In this document: positions 1 to 9,180 of the stretch, piece after piece
Position numbering within the stretch: the first letter of the stretch is position 1
Layout of the letters: each line of letters starts with the position of its first letter
Assembly (NCBI RefSeq): GCF_032193805.1
Contig: NZ_JAVBIK010000001.1
Span: 992,001 to 1,056,000, forward strand
Length of the DNA: 64,000 nucleotides
Source: Rhodoferax potami
Lineage (GTDB): Bacteria; Pseudomonadota; Gammaproteobacteria; Burkholderiales; Burkholderiaceae_C
Reading direction: 5' to 3'
Notes under the pieces: generated by a model
What the model was told of the DNA's origin: nothing
The model's input: the letters and a program-made list of their open reading frames with translations, nothing else
The model's database searches: none
Translations under genes and position numbers: made by a program

Positions 1-376
1 CCCGCACCTTGGCCAGCATGTCCTTGCGGATGTCGTCCAGCGTGAGCGAAATCGTGCCACCGGGCTTGGCCACATAGTCCACCGCCCCGAGGTTGAGGGC
101 CTCAAAGGTGGCCAGTGCGCCTTTCTCGGTGAGAGACGAGACCATGATCACCGGCACCGGCCGCTGGGCCATCATCAAGGAGAGGGCGGTAATACCGTCC
201 ATCTCAGGCATGTTGATGTCCAAGGTCACGACGTCAGGCTCAAAGCTCAGGTTTTGTTCCACCGCATCCTGGCCGTTGCGGGCCTGGCGGATGTCGAAGT
301 CACCTTCGTTTTGAAACAACTGCGTCAATTGGCGCCGCATCAGTGCGGAGTCGTCAACGATGAGCAGTTTGATCAT
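1..376 (-). CDS. cheB: CheB chemotaxis methylesterase, N-terminal part (cut by window edge)
   Basis: Only about 125 N-terminal codons are visible, and the gene runs off the left edge. They form a receiver domain with the acidic pair in IVDDSAL, the phospho-acceptor Asp near residue 53 (TLDINMPEMDG) and the conserved Lys in VAKPGG. The stretch MVSSLTEKGA followed by LGAVDYVAKPGG is typical of CheB receivers, so the unseen part should be the methylesterase that removes methyl groups from receptor glutamates. The start is the ATG at 376, 20 bases after the triple-CheW stop. It is last in a same-strand run response regulator, MCP, CheW, CheB, so it probably belongs to the same chemosensory operon. 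CheB identity is inferred from the receiver alone. Confidence 0.85.
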   Translation of the reverse strand, partial: MIKLLIVDDSALMRRQLTQLFQNEGDFDIRQARNGQDAVEQNLSFEPDVVTLDINMPEMDGITALSLMMAQRPVPVIMVSSLTEKGALATFEALNLGAVDYVAKPGGTISLTLDDIRKDMLAKVR

Positions 377-396
377 GGCTGTATCTCTCTCTTTCT

Positions 397-1953
397 TCAG
401 GCGCTGATCGCCGCAACCTGGTTCAAATCGGCGTCGGCGAGCAAGTGGGAGGGTTCCAGCAGCTGGAGCATGCGTTTCTGCTTCTCGAGGTTGGCCATGC
501 GGGCCAACAGGCTGCTTTGCGCATCAGACATGCGGGGTGCCGGCTCGATCGCGTGCAGCGGCACCTTGAGGACTTCGGCCACCGAATCCACAATGAAGCC
601 GGTGCGCACGTTTTGGATCATGAAGACCACAATGCGTTGGCCATCATTGCGGGCTACCCCGTTCAGCCCCAGCCGCCGGCGCAAATCCATCACCGGCAAG
701 ACCTGTCCACGCAAGTTAATGACCCCCTCCACCGCAGCAGGTGCTTTGGGCACATGTGTCAGCTCTGCAGGCACGCGCACGATTTCCTGCACGCTGTCGA
801 TGGGCACACCGAACTCTTCGGTACCGAGGCGGAAGACCACGACCTGCTCGTCGTCGGGGCCCGTGTTCTGGTGCCGATCTGTCAGGCGCTGGCCCTCGGC
901 ATCGAGGTTGGCCAGGGCGTCCTTAATGGCAGAGTGGCGAAACAGGTTGTCGGTGGAGATGATGGACACCAAGCGCTTGCCGCCGTCGATGCTGCAGATT
1001 TCGGTGATATCGGCCATGTCGCCTTCGCGGGCCAACAAGGGCGGCATCGGCTCCACCAGCTTTTGCGGGACCCGTAGCACCTCGTTCACGTTGTCTACCA
1101 CCACACCGACCGAGGCGCCCTGCACCGACACCACCACGATGCGGCTGGACTCATCCGACGCGCGACGGTCCAGTGCAAACATGCTGCGCAAGGAGACCAG
1201 CGGTAGCAGGCGGTTGCGCAAGGTCATCACCCCTAACACATGGCTCTGAGAGCGCGGCACTTTGATGATGGTCTCTGGGATCTGCACAATTTCTTGCACA
1301 TCCGAGATCGCAATCGCGTACTCCTGAGCAGCCACATCAAAGCTTACGAGGTGCAACTCGTCTTCGCTGACCAGATGCTGCGCAGTAGCCGTGGTGCCAG
1401 AGCCCATGCTGCTGATGCCAGCGGCTTGCTGGTCGCGCTGCATGCGGGCGATGTGGGCAAACTCCTGGTCGATCAGTTTCTGAAAGTTCAGAACCATCAC
1501 CATCGCGTGGCCACCCACGTCTTTGATGATGCCTGACAGCAGGTCGGCATCGACGGTGCATCCGACGCCGTCCAGGCCTTCCATTTTGCTGGGGTCTACC
1601 CCCACCACGCTGGATACCCGGTCCACCACAAAGCCCAGGGGCTCGCCGTAATTGATGACCACAGCCCGCGAGGAGTCGTCGGACACTCGCTCTGCAAATC
1701 CCAGCGCGCGGCGCAGGGACACGATCGGCAACACATGGCCCCGCAGGTTGGCCAAGCCCTCCAGGGTGTGAGGTGCCATAGGTACCCGCACAACCTCAGG
1801 CACACGGATGATTTCTTGCACCGGCGCCATTTCCACCGCGAAGACCTCGTCCCCCGCCATGAAAGTGACGTACTGCCGGATCCCGGAGGCGTTATCGCCT
1901 TCGTCCGGCACAGCCGCACCGGACGGCTGCATGGAACTGTTGGGAGTGCTCAT
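397..1953 (-). CDS. Chemotaxis scaffold protein with three CheW domains
   Basis: A 518-residue protein made of three successive CheW-like domains, at about residues 25-165, 200-345 and 365-500. Each repeats the same signature: VQEII(R/Q)VPE near the start, a LRGxVLPxxxLR or LRNRLLPLVSLR strand, and a (V/I)VD segment. CheW links receptor tips to the CheA kinase, and single-domain CheW is about 160 residues. Three linked copies could bridge several receptor or kinase units in one array. It lies 16 bases downstream of the tandem-hairpin MCP on the same strand, so the two are probably cotranscribed partners. No CheA-like catalytic region is present. The start gives a short polar N-terminal tail. 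Confidence 0.93.
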   Translation of the reverse strand: MSTPNSSMQPSGAAVPDEGDNASGIRQYVTFMAGDEVFAVEMAPVQEIIRVPEVVRVPMAPHTLEGLANLRGHVLPIVSLRRALGFAERVSDDSSRAVVINYGEPLGFVVDRVSSVVGVDPSKMEGLDGVGCTVDADLLSGIIKDVGGHAMVMVLNFQKLIDQEFAHIARMQRDQQAAGISSMGSGTTATAQHLVSEDELHLVSFDVAAQEYAIAISDVQEIVQIPETIIKVPRSQSHVLGVMTLRNRLLPLVSLRSMFALDRRASDESSRIVVVSVQGASVGVVVDNVNEVLRVPQKLVEPMPPLLAREGDMADITEICSIDGGKRLVSIISTDNLFRHSAIKDALANLDAEGQRLTDRHQNTGPDDEQVVVFRLGTEEFGVPIDSVQEIVRVPAELTHVPKAPAAVEGVINLRGQVLPVMDLRRRLGLNGVARNDGQRIVVFMIQNVRTGFIVDSVAEVLKVPLHAIEPAPRMSDAQSSLLARMANLEKQKRMLQLLEPSHLLADADLNQVAAISA

Positions 1954-1969
1954 AACGCGTTACTCCGGT

Positions 1970-3895
1970 TCAAGCGCTTTGGAGTTCGTCAGCGAGTGAA
2001 GAAATCTCTTCGATAGCAGCCGCCAGTTCTTCGGCGCCTTGGGCTTGTTGCTTGGCCGCCGAGGCCGCCTCTTCCGAGGCTTTGGCCGCTTCTTGCGCAG
2101 CACCGGCAATTTGCTCCACACCCCGCTTCACCTGTGCGACTGCTGCTCCGATTTCTGTAGCAGCGGCCAGAATCTCACCGACGTTGTCGCCCACCTCGGC
2201 AATATCGGTTTCGATGGTGAGCAAATTGACGGTGGTGGCCTTGGCCTTTTCAACCTCGTTAACCGCAGTCGACACGATTTCTTCGAGGTCACGGCCTACA
2301 ACGCCGATCTGGTCCTGCACCGCCTTGACCAGGTCTTTGATGCGGTCTGCGTTCTCCGCAGAGTCTTGGGCGAGGTTGCGAATATCCGTGGCAACCACCA
2401 CAAAGCCTTTGCCGAATTCACCGGCGCGGGCCGCTTCGATCGAGCCGTTCACAGCCAACATATTGGTTTGGATCGACACCGTGGTGATCGCATCCACAAT
2501 CTTGTCGATACGGCGGGACACGAGTTCCAACTCTTTCACCTGGCGAATGCTTTGGCGGCTGGAGTCTGCACTGGCCAACACATTGGCAATCAAGGCGTCC
2601 ACCGAAGTCTTGTTGGTGGCAAGCAGTTCACGAATCGCTTTCACTTTGGCCGTTCCGGCGGTGCCGCGCTCCACTGCCAACTGGGCGCTCTTTTCGATCT
2701 GGGTCACAGCAGCAGAGGCCTCTTCGGTTCCGGCGGATTGAACCTCGGCACCTTTGCGGATCTGGTCGATGGCGGCCATGATCTGGGAGCCCGAGCGGCT
2801 GATTTCCTGCACCGCGGACGACAACTCTTCGGCGGCAGAGGCCACTTCCTCGGCGCTCTTGGCAACATCGGTCGAGTTCTTCAGGTCCTCGGCCAATTCC
2901 GACAGACCTTGCGCGGTTTGCTCGCATTGCGACAAGGCCTGCGCCTGCTCGGCCACGGTTTTGGCGGCTTCTTCTGCAGCAGCGGACTGCTCTTCGGCGG
3001 CTGCTGCAATATCTTCAGAACCCTTGAGCGCCTGCACAGTGGCAGTCGCAGACTGCTGGGCACCGGTGGCAATCTCACCGATGGCGCCCACGATTTCCAC
3101 TGTGTCTTTGCGGATCTGTTCCAGCTGGCTGGTGATCACTTTGCCGTTTTGAACTTCCTCTTCTACCGCTTTGGCCGATTTGCCAATGCCTTCGGCGATC
3201 ACCTTGACCTCGCCCTGAATCTGACCCACGAGATCCTGAATTTGTTTGGCGCTCTTCTCCGAGGTTTCGGCCAAGGTGCGGACTTCGTCCGCCACCACTG
3301 CAAAGCCTTTGCCGTGCTGCCCGGCGCGGGCGGCTTCAATCGCAGCATTGAGTGCCAGCAGATTGGTCTGGTCTGCAATCCGGGCAACCGCTTTGACGAT
3401 GTCCCCGATATTGGCGGCCTGCTTTTCCAGCTCTGCCACCATACCGACCGATGCCGCTTGCCGCTGTGCCGACACACCCACATTGGCCACCAGGCTGGTC
3501 ACTTCAGTGCCTGTGCGGGCAATCAGTGCTTGCGACGACTCCACCCGTGCCGCACTGGCCTTAGCGTTGTGCAACTGGCGGGTCACTGCACCTTCCACCT
3601 GCTTGAATGCGGCCAGCGACTCTTGGGCTGCGCCTGTTGCCTCTTCGGCACCGGTGGCGATCTGGTCGGATGCGCGCTTGAGCTCTTCGGCAGCCGAGGC
3701 CGCTTCGGTGATGCCGGACGACATCTGAGTAGTGGCCGCTGCAATGCGCTCTGCCGCTTGCTGTTGCTTAGCCAAGGTGCGGGCGCGCTTGCGTTGGGCC
3801 TCAGCCTCACGGGTGACAGCGGCGGATGCGCGAACGGAATTGGTGTCTGCAGCGACGCCATGAGGTGCGCTAACGGCTTTTTTAACGAGTGCCAT
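1970..3895 (-). CDS. Soluble methyl-accepting chemotaxis protein with two signalling hairpins
   Basis: A 641-residue, Ala/Glu-rich, almost wholly coiled-coil protein. It has two MCP signalling tips: residues 175-212 ([19 protein letters not shown] and following) and 475-512 ([19 protein letters not shown] and following), exactly 300 residues apart. There is no hydrophobic segment, PAS, HAMP or other sensor domain, so it should be cytoplasmic and receive its signal through a partner or through its own helices. Usual MCPs have one tip. Here the first tip is canonical, while the second is diverged ([18 protein letters not shown]), suggesting an old duplication with specialisation. It sits between a single-domain response regulator and a three-CheW scaffold. 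The start is the ATG at 3895. Confidence 0.93.
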   Translation of the reverse strand: MALVKKAVSAPHGVAADTNSVRASAAVTREAEAQRKRARTLAKQQQAAERIAAATTQMSSGITEAASAAEELKRASDQIATGAEEATGAAQESLAAFKQVEGAVTRQLHNAKASAARVESSQALIARTGTEVTSLVANVGVSAQRQAASVGMVAELEKQAANIGDIVKAVARIADQTNLLALNAAIEAARAGQHGKGFAVVADEVRTLAETSEKSAKQIQDLVGQIQGEVKVIAEGIGKSAKAVEEEVQNGKVITSQLEQIRKDTVEIVGAIGEIATGAQQSATATVQALKGSEDIAAAAEEQSAAAEEAAKTVAEQAQALSQCEQTAQGLSELAEDLKNSTDVAKSAEEVASAAEELSSAVQEISRSGSQIMAAIDQIRKGAEVQSAGTEEASAAVTQIEKSAQLAVERGTAGTAKVKAIRELLATNKTSVDALIANVLASADSSRQSIRQVKELELVSRRIDKIVDAITTVSIQTNMLAVNGSIEAARAGEFGKGFVVVATDIRNLAQDSAENADRIKDLVKAVQDQIGVVGRDLEEIVSTAVNEVEKAKATTVNLLTIETDIAEVGDNVGEILAAATEIGAAVAQVKRGVEQIAGAAQEAAKASEEAASAAKQQAQGAEELAAAIEEISSLADELQSA

Positions 3896-4022
3896 GGGAG
3901 TGAGTCCTTTCGGGGGAGAGTTGCAGGCAGCTGGGCGCAGGGTTGACGAGAACGAAAGGGCAGCGCCGGGGCCCGGCCATATTCCATTGCGCTGCTAGGG
4001 AAAACATGCGAGAACCTGTGAG

Positions 4023-4433
4023 TTAGCGGTGGACCACGCCGGCGGACGCAGACTCTGGCTGGGCCGCCTCGTCAATCAGGCGGGTGACCAGCTCAATCAG
4101 CTCCACAGGCTGAAAGGGCTTCACAAGATAAGCCTTGGCGCCGCTAGCCAGACCGGCTGAAATATCGTCCTCCGAATCCGCAGCTGACAACATGACTACC
4201 GGCACGTTGCGAAGCTGGGGGTCTGCGCGCATGACTTCGCAAGCCGTCAGCCCGGAAACACCGGGCATCCGGACATCCATCAGCACGAGGTCGGGCTTGT
4301 GTTCACGCGCCATTTCGAGGCCCTGCTCACCGCCATTGGCCTCCAGCACCAGAAAGCCCATATATTCGAGCGTCATGCGAATCAGCCGGCGAATGCCGTC
4401 GCCGTCCTCAACTGTCAAAATTGTTTTTTTCAT
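4023..4433 (-). CDS. Single-domain response regulator (CheY-like)
   Basis: A 136-residue receiver domain with no output domain. Visible residues are the acidic pocket in TVEDGDG, the phospho-acceptor Asp at about residue 53 in LMDVRMPG, the switch Ser in VVMLSAADS and the conserved Lys in YLVKPFQP. I chose the ATG at 4433 because AGGTG lies about 9 bases upstream; a GTG at 4445 in the same frame would add four residues. It heads the same-strand run that continues with the MCP, triple CheW and CheB, separated from the MCP by 127 bases. It probably relays phosphate from the unseen kinase of this chemosensory system. The ending ESASAGVVHR is unremarkable. Confidence 0.9.
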   Translation of the reverse strand: MKKTILTVEDGDGIRRLIRMTLEYMGFLVLEANGGEQGLEMAREHKPDLVLMDVRMPGVSGLTACEVMRADPQLRNVPVVMLSAADSEDDISAGLASGAKAYLVKPFQPVELIELVTRLIDEAAQPESASAGVVHR

Positions 4434-4551
4434 GTTTTTTTGCACCTGAAAATCTTTGTGGTGAATTTACCGAAAATTCCACTTTTAGTGTTGATTTTGA
4501 TTTAAATTTTTTCTCAAACTTTTCTATCACTTCCTTCTCGCGATAGTTTTC

Positions 4552-5322
4552 ATGTTTATTTTTTCGAAGATCGTGGCGTGGATCACCCAGCCCTTGTTTT
4601 GGGTTCTGCTGGTGTTGATCAGTGCGTGGGTGCTCGCCAGGCGAAGCCCGGCGCTGGCGCGACCGGCCCTGGGCTGGAGCGCGGTGCTAGTGACATTGAT
4701 CGGCTGGATGCCATTGCCGGAGCTCTTGATCCGGACGCTGGAAGCGCCTTATGCCGAGATCACCCCGGAAACCGACATCTCCGGGTATGCCGGCATCGTG
4801 GTCTTGGGCGGTGGCACGGCCCGGGGGCACCTGCAGGCCGACTACCGCCACCCGTTGACCAATGACGCAGGCGAACGCCTGTCTGTCTCTGCAGCGCTGG
4901 CGCTCAAAAATCCGGGAATGACGGTGATCTACACCGGAGGCGAAGGCGACCCTAACGGGGGTGGACCCAGCGAGGCTGAACGGGCACTCAGGTTCTATGA
5001 CAGCCTGGGGGTCCCGGACGGGCAAGTGCGTTACGAGTCGGTCTCGCGGAACACGTATGAGAACGCGGTGCTGACGGCCGAGCTACCGGGCATCAACCCG
5101 CAAAACCGCTGGCTGCTGCTGACCTCTGCCTGGCACATGCAACGGGCCAAGGCCACCTTTGAGAAAGCGGGGTGGAATGTGACAGCCTACCCGGTCGATT
5201 TCCGCGCCGAGATTAGCCCGCGGTGGACACGCTACTCGATGCAAGCCGGAGTGTCCGACTGGCAAATGGTGCTCAATGAATACGTGGGCTGGGTGGCCTA
5301 CCGGCTCACCGGGCGGCTCTGA
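4552..5322 (+). CDS. YdcF/ElyC family (DUF218) membrane-anchored protein
   Basis: A 256-residue protein with two hydrophobic helices at about residues 5-28 and 36-55, followed by a DUF218 domain outside the membrane. Family motifs are visible: IVVLGGGT, VIYTGGEG, SVSRNTYENA and TSAWHMQRA. In E. coli the relative ElyC affects undecaprenyl-phosphate and peptidoglycan metabolism at low temperature; the exact reaction is not settled. The gene starts at ATG 4552 after an AT-rich spacer of about 120 bases shared with the divergent response regulator. A GC-rich inverted repeat (5309-5315 with 5324-5330) overlaps its stop codon and could end transcription, but it lacks a clear T-run. The family is clear and the function is not. 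Confidence 0.85.
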   Translation: MFIFSKIVAWITQPLFWVLLVLISAWVLARRSPALARPALGWSAVLVTLIGWMPLPELLIRTLEAPYAEITPETDISGYAGIVVLGGGTARGHLQADYRHPLTNDAGERLSVSAALALKNPGMTVIYTGGEGDPNGGGPSEAERALRFYDSLGVPDGQVRYESVSRNTYENAVLTAELPGINPQNRWLLLTSAWHMQRAKATFEKAGWNVTAYPVDFRAEISPRWTRYSMQAGVSDWQMVLNEYVGWVAYRLTGRL

Positions 5323-5340
5323 GCGCCCGGGATATCCAGC

Positions 5341-6642
5341 TTAGGCCTGGGGCTCTTTGAACGCGCGCACCTGGTCGATGCGCCGGCCTTCGAGGGTCTG
5401 GACTTCAAACACCCACTCGCCCACGGTAATGCGGGCACCAGGCTGGGGGAGTTGACCCGTCACCGCCATGAGCAACCCTGCCAGCGTGTTGTAGCGGCCA
5501 CGCTCTTCATCGGGGAGCTCGTCCTCAATGTCCAGGCGGGCTTTGAGCTCGCCCACCGGCATGAGCCCATCCAACAACCACTGGCCATTCTCTTGCAGCG
5601 TAGCCCAGGCCTCTTCCTTGGCGTCTGGTTGCAGTTCACCGGTGATGGCCTCGAGCAGATCGTGCGGGGTCATCAGGCCCTGCACCACGCCATACTCATC
5701 CACCACAAACACCATCCGGGCCGAGCGCACCCGGAATTGCTCGATCAGCTCCATGCCAGTGAGCGTCTCAGGCACAAACACCGCCTGCTCGGCCAATGAG
5801 TCCACGGTGCCGGTGTAGGAGTCGCCCATGGCCAGCAAGCGGGACACGCTGACCAAGCCCACCACATTGTCCAAAGAGCCGCGGCACACCGGATACCAGG
5901 AGTGACCGTTACCTTCGCGGGTATCACCCGCCAAGGCCAGCGCCTGGGGAACGCTCAAACCGGCCTCTATCCACGCAATATCGACCCGCGGCAGCATCAT
6001 GCTGGTGAGCGGCCGGTCGTCCAGGTGGAACACATTGCGCACCATCTGGTGCTCGTGCTCCTCGATGATGCCGGCATCCACCCCTTCTTCAAGGCTGGCG
6101 GATATTTCTTCTTCGGTCACCGCGCGGTTGTCGGTGGCGTTCAGGCGCAGCAGGCGCAAGGTGGCGTGGGTCGCGTAAGACAGCAGTTTCACAAAAGGTT
6201 TGGCCCCCGTAGCCACCCAGGTCATGGGAATCGCCAGAGCCCGTGCCACGGTTTCGGGATAGAGCTGCCCGATGCGCTTGGGCACCAACTCGCCGAACAG
6301 AATCGTGATGAACGTAATGCCGGTCACCACCAGCGCAGTGGCCGAAATCTCGGCTACCCGGGTAGAGAGAGAGAACTGGGTTTCCAACCAATGCGCCACG
6401 CCGTCGCTGAAGGCCGCTTCACCCACAATGCCATTGAGCATGCCGATCGAGGTAATACCCACCTGCACCACAGACAAAAACTGGGTCGGGTTGTCCAACA
6501 AGGCCAAGGCCGCCTTGGCCCCTTTGTCTCCAGCCTCCACCATGGTTTGCAAACGGACTTTGCGGCTGGCTGTGAGCGCCAGTTCCGACATGGCGAATAC
6601 GCCGTTGAGCAAGGTGAGAACCAGAATGAGTAAGAAATCCAT
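5341..6642 (-). CDS. CorC/HlyC-type (CNNM + CBS) membrane protein
   Basis: A 433-residue protein with the order CNNM/DUF21 transmembrane domain (about 1-190), a pair of CBS domains (about 205-330) and a C-terminal CorC_HlyC domain (about 345-425). The start MDFLLILVLTLLNG with FAMSELALTASR is typical of the family. Members are annotated as haemolysin-like but are more plausibly linked to magnesium or divalent cation transport; I make no substrate claim. An upstream start at 6672 would add ten charged residues before the first helix, so I prefer ATG 6642. Its start codon lies only 23 bases from that of the divergent apaH, so the two promoters must overlap neighbouring coding sequence. Confidence 0.88.
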   Translation of the reverse strand: MDFLLILVLTLLNGVFAMSELALTASRKVRLQTMVEAGDKGAKAALALLDNPTQFLSVVQVGITSIGMLNGIVGEAAFSDGVAHWLETQFSLSTRVAEISATALVVTGITFITILFGELVPKRIGQLYPETVARALAIPMTWVATGAKPFVKLLSYATHATLRLLRLNATDNRAVTEEEISASLEEGVDAGIIEEHEHQMVRNVFHLDDRPLTSMMLPRVDIAWIEAGLSVPQALALAGDTREGNGHSWYPVCRGSLDNVVGLVSVSRLLAMGDSYTGTVDSLAEQAVFVPETLTGMELIEQFRVRSARMVFVVDEYGVVQGLMTPHDLLEAITGELQPDAKEEAWATLQENGQWLLDGLMPVGELKARLDIEDELPDEERGRYNTLAGLLMAVTGQLPQPGARITVGEWVFEVQTLEGRRIDQVRAFKEPQA

Positions 6643-6665
6643 GGATGCAAGCGAGAATCGAGACC

Positions 6666-7520
6666 ATGGCAATGTACCTTATCGGGGATGTTCAGGGCTG
6701 CGACACCGCTCTGGAACGGCTCACCCAAGCCATCGACTTTTCTCCCAGCCGCGACACGCTCTATCTTTTGGGCGACCTGGTGAACCGTGGCCCCGAATCT
6801 GCGGCGGTACTGCGCCGCTTGATGGGCTACGGCAACTCAGCCCGCTGTTTGCTGGGCAACCACGACCTACATTTGCTCGCGGTGAGTTATGGGGTCCGCA
6901 AACCCGGCAAACGCGATACCCTCGCCCCCTTGCTGGAGGCCGACGATGCCCCCGGGCTCTTGTACTGGCTACGGCACCAAAAACTGGTCCTGTACGAAAA
7001 CGTCGGCGATTCAGGCCTATTAATGGTCCATGCCGGCGTATTACCTGCGTGGACAGCTATCAAAACAATAGCATTAGCCCGAGAGGTAGAAGCCGCCCTT
7101 CAGGCACCGGATGCGCACCTTTTCTTCCAGCAGATGTATGGCAATGGCCCGGACGCTTGGAGCGACGCCCTCACCGGTGCCGACCGGTTGCGGGTGATCG
7201 TGAATGCGCTGACCCGGCTTCGTTACTGCACGCCGGAAGGCGTCATGGAATTCAAACACTCAGGCGGCCTGGAGGCAACACCTGCAGGCTATGTGCCCTG
7301 GTTTAATGCCCCCGACCGCCAGACCACCGGTGAGATCATGGCGTTTGGCCACTGGTCCACACTGGGCTGGCTCCACCGGCCGGATGTATGGGCCCTGGAC
7401 AGTGGTTGCGTGTGGGGCGGGTGCTTGAGCGCGTTGCGAGTTGCTGCTGCACCCGCAGGCGGTCTTGCGACCGAGCTGATTCAGGTGAAATGCCCCCAGT
7501 CCCAGGAACCCGGGGACTGA
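6666..7520 (+). CDS. apaH: Symmetrical bis(5'-nucleosyl)-tetraphosphatase (ApaH)
   Basis: A 284-residue metallophosphatase that splits Ap4A into two ADP. The metal-site motifs are all present in order: GDVQGCD, LGDLVNRGP, LLGNHD and VHAGVLP, followed later by FGHWSTLGW and ALDSGCVWGG, as in E. coli ApaH. The start at 6666 (MAMYLIGDVQGCD) matches the family; an ATG at 6645 would add seven residues. The gene is divergent from the CorC-like gene and converges on the frameshifted helicase, with 15 bases between the stops. A short stretch near 7056-7090 faintly resembles the dispersed repeat described elsewhere, but the protein there (ALAREVEAAL) is normal for ApaH. Confidence 0.95.
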   Translation: MAMYLIGDVQGCDTALERLTQAIDFSPSRDTLYLLGDLVNRGPESAAVLRRLMGYGNSARCLLGNHDLHLLAVSYGVRKPGKRDTLAPLLEADDAPGLLYWLRHQKLVLYENVGDSGLLMVHAGVLPAWTAIKTIALAREVEAALQAPDAHLFFQQMYGNGPDAWSDALTGADRLRVIVNALTRLRYCTPEGVMEFKHSGGLEATPAGYVPWFNAPDRQTTGEIMAFGHWSTLGWLHRPDVWALDSGCVWGGCLSALRVAAAPAGGLATELIQVKCPQSQEPGD

Positions 7521-7535
7521 GAGCCACCCGAACGG

Positions 7536-9091
7536 TCAGGCCGACTTGAACAGTGCCGCGACCTTGCGCTTGGGCTTGATATTGGCAGAGATGCCACGGC
7601 TGGCCGGCTTGGCCGCCGACTCCCACGATGGGGAAGGTGCTTCAGCCGCAGGTGCGCTGGGCTCGTAGGGCTTGTCAAAGAACGGATCACGGGGTGCAGG
7701 AGCCGGACGACCGTATTCGCGGGGGGCGCGGGTGCGGTAGGCGTCATCGCGCTCATTACTATGGCTGCGACCACGGCCCTCACCGCGACTGTCTCCACGA
7801 CCTTCGCTACGCGGGCCCCGGGCGTGCTCGCCGTTTTCGGCATACATACGGCGGCCGTCATTGATGCGACCCTGGCTGCGGATGTCCGGACGGTCTTCGT
7901 CGAACTCCACGGCCTCGAGCTCGATCTTGGTCTTGATCAGCTTCTCGATGTCAGCCACCAGGCGCGCATCGTTGCCGCCACCGACAAAGCTCACCGCCAG
8001 ACCGGAAGCGCCGGCGCGGCCCGTACGGCCGATGCGGTGCACATAGTCTTCTGCGTTGAACGGAATGTCCATGTTGAACACGGCGGGCACGTCCTTGATG
8101 TCCAAACCGCGGGCAGCCACATCGGTACAGACCAGCAAGTCCACTTCGCCTTTTTTGAAGGCTTCCAGCGCTTTCAGGCGCTCGTCCTGGGTCTTGTCGC
8201 CGTGCAAGGCCGCAGCGCGCAGGCCATCGCGCTCCAGGGCGCGGGTCAGGCGGGCGCAACCGAGCTTGCTGTTCACAAACACAAAGGCTTGCTTGATTTG
8301 TTTGCTGCGCACGATCTGCAACAAAGCATGGCGCTTGTCGTCGCCCGGTAGAAGTGCTGCTCCACGGTGGAAGCCGTCGCATTGGAGCGGGCCACTTCAA
8401 TCGTGATCGGGTTTTGCAGGTAGCTGTTCGCCAGGCGTTTGATTTCGGGCGAGAAGGTCGCCGAAAACAGCAAGGTGGTACGGGTCTTGGGCAGGTAGCT
8501 CAGGATGCGCTGCAGGTCCGGCAGGAAGCCGATGTCCAGCATGCGGTCAGCTTCGTCCAGTACCACGTACTCGACTTGATTCAACACCGCGTTCTTGGCT
8601 TCAATGTGATCCAGCAAACGGCCGGGCGTCGCCACCAACACTTCGACACCGGCTTTGAGTTCCAGGGTCTGGGGCTTCATGTCCATGCCACCAAACACCA
8701 CGGCGCTGCGCAGGTTGGTGTACTTGGCGTACAGCTTGACCTGCTGAGCCACTTGGTCAGCCAGCTCGCGGGTTGGCAACAGCACCAACGCCCGAACGGG
8801 GTGGCGGGCGGGGGAAGTGGAAGCGTTTTCGTGCTTCATCAGGCGCTGCAGCAAAGGCAGTGCGAATGCAGCGGTTTTGCCGGTGCCTGTCTGGGCGGCG
8901 CCCATGACGTCTTTCCCGGTCAGCACGACGGGGATGGCCTGCGCCTGAATCGGCGTCATGGTGGTGTAGCCCATTTCCGCTACGGCGCGGGCAAGCGGGT
9001 TGGCCAGCTGCAGCTGGGCAAAAGCCATGGTGGGCGTGTCCGCGGTGAGCTCGTTGGAGGTCACGGGAGTGGGAGTCAATTCAGTAATCAA
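7536..9091 (-). pseudogene. rhlE: DEAD-box RNA helicase, RhlE-like, broken by a one-base frameshift
   Basis: Two overlapping minus-strand frames together encode one helicase. The N-terminal piece (9091 down to about 8346) carries the Q motif region, Walker A AQTGTGKT, PTRELA, TPGRLLDH, DEAD and SAT. The C-terminal piece (from about 8342 down to 7536) carries FVNSK, ARGLDIKDV, HRIGRTGRAG and a basic Arg/Gly-rich tail ending in KRKVAALFKSA. After HFYR the first frame continues into out-of-family sequence and stops at 8273, whereas the other frame gives the expected DDKRHALLQ. One base appears missing at the CCC run 8344-8346. The parts are otherwise intact, so a sequencing or assembly error is as likely as true loss. 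If real, the truncated product lacks helicase domain 2. Confidence 0.85.
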
Positions 9092-9180
9092 ATCGGTAAG
9101 GCATAGCCATAAAGAGTGCTATCCATCCGATAGCGGGTCGCCCAAAGGAAGTCAGGGCAAACCCCGATTATCCCCTAGTC

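Noticed and set aside
2039..3946. A 635-codon plus-strand open frame opposite the MCP gene
   Set aside because: It mirrors the high-GC, Ala/Glu-rich MCP codons, is Cys/Gly/His-rich and resembles no family, while the minus strand gives a clear MCP.
5309..5330. Rho-independent terminator after the ElyC/YdcF-like gene
   Set aside because: The stem is good but overlaps the stop codon and has no T-run on either strand, so I did not list it separately.
7056..7110. Copy of the dispersed repeat inside apaH
   Set aside because: Only the first block (CTATCAAAA...ATAGC) resembles it, the second block is absent, and the encoded residues are normal for ApaH.
8330..8360. Programmed frameshifting in the helicase gene
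   Set aside because: I see no slippery heptamer, and no stop or structure placed as in known programmed sites; a missing base explains it more simply. The same reasoning applies to pelF.
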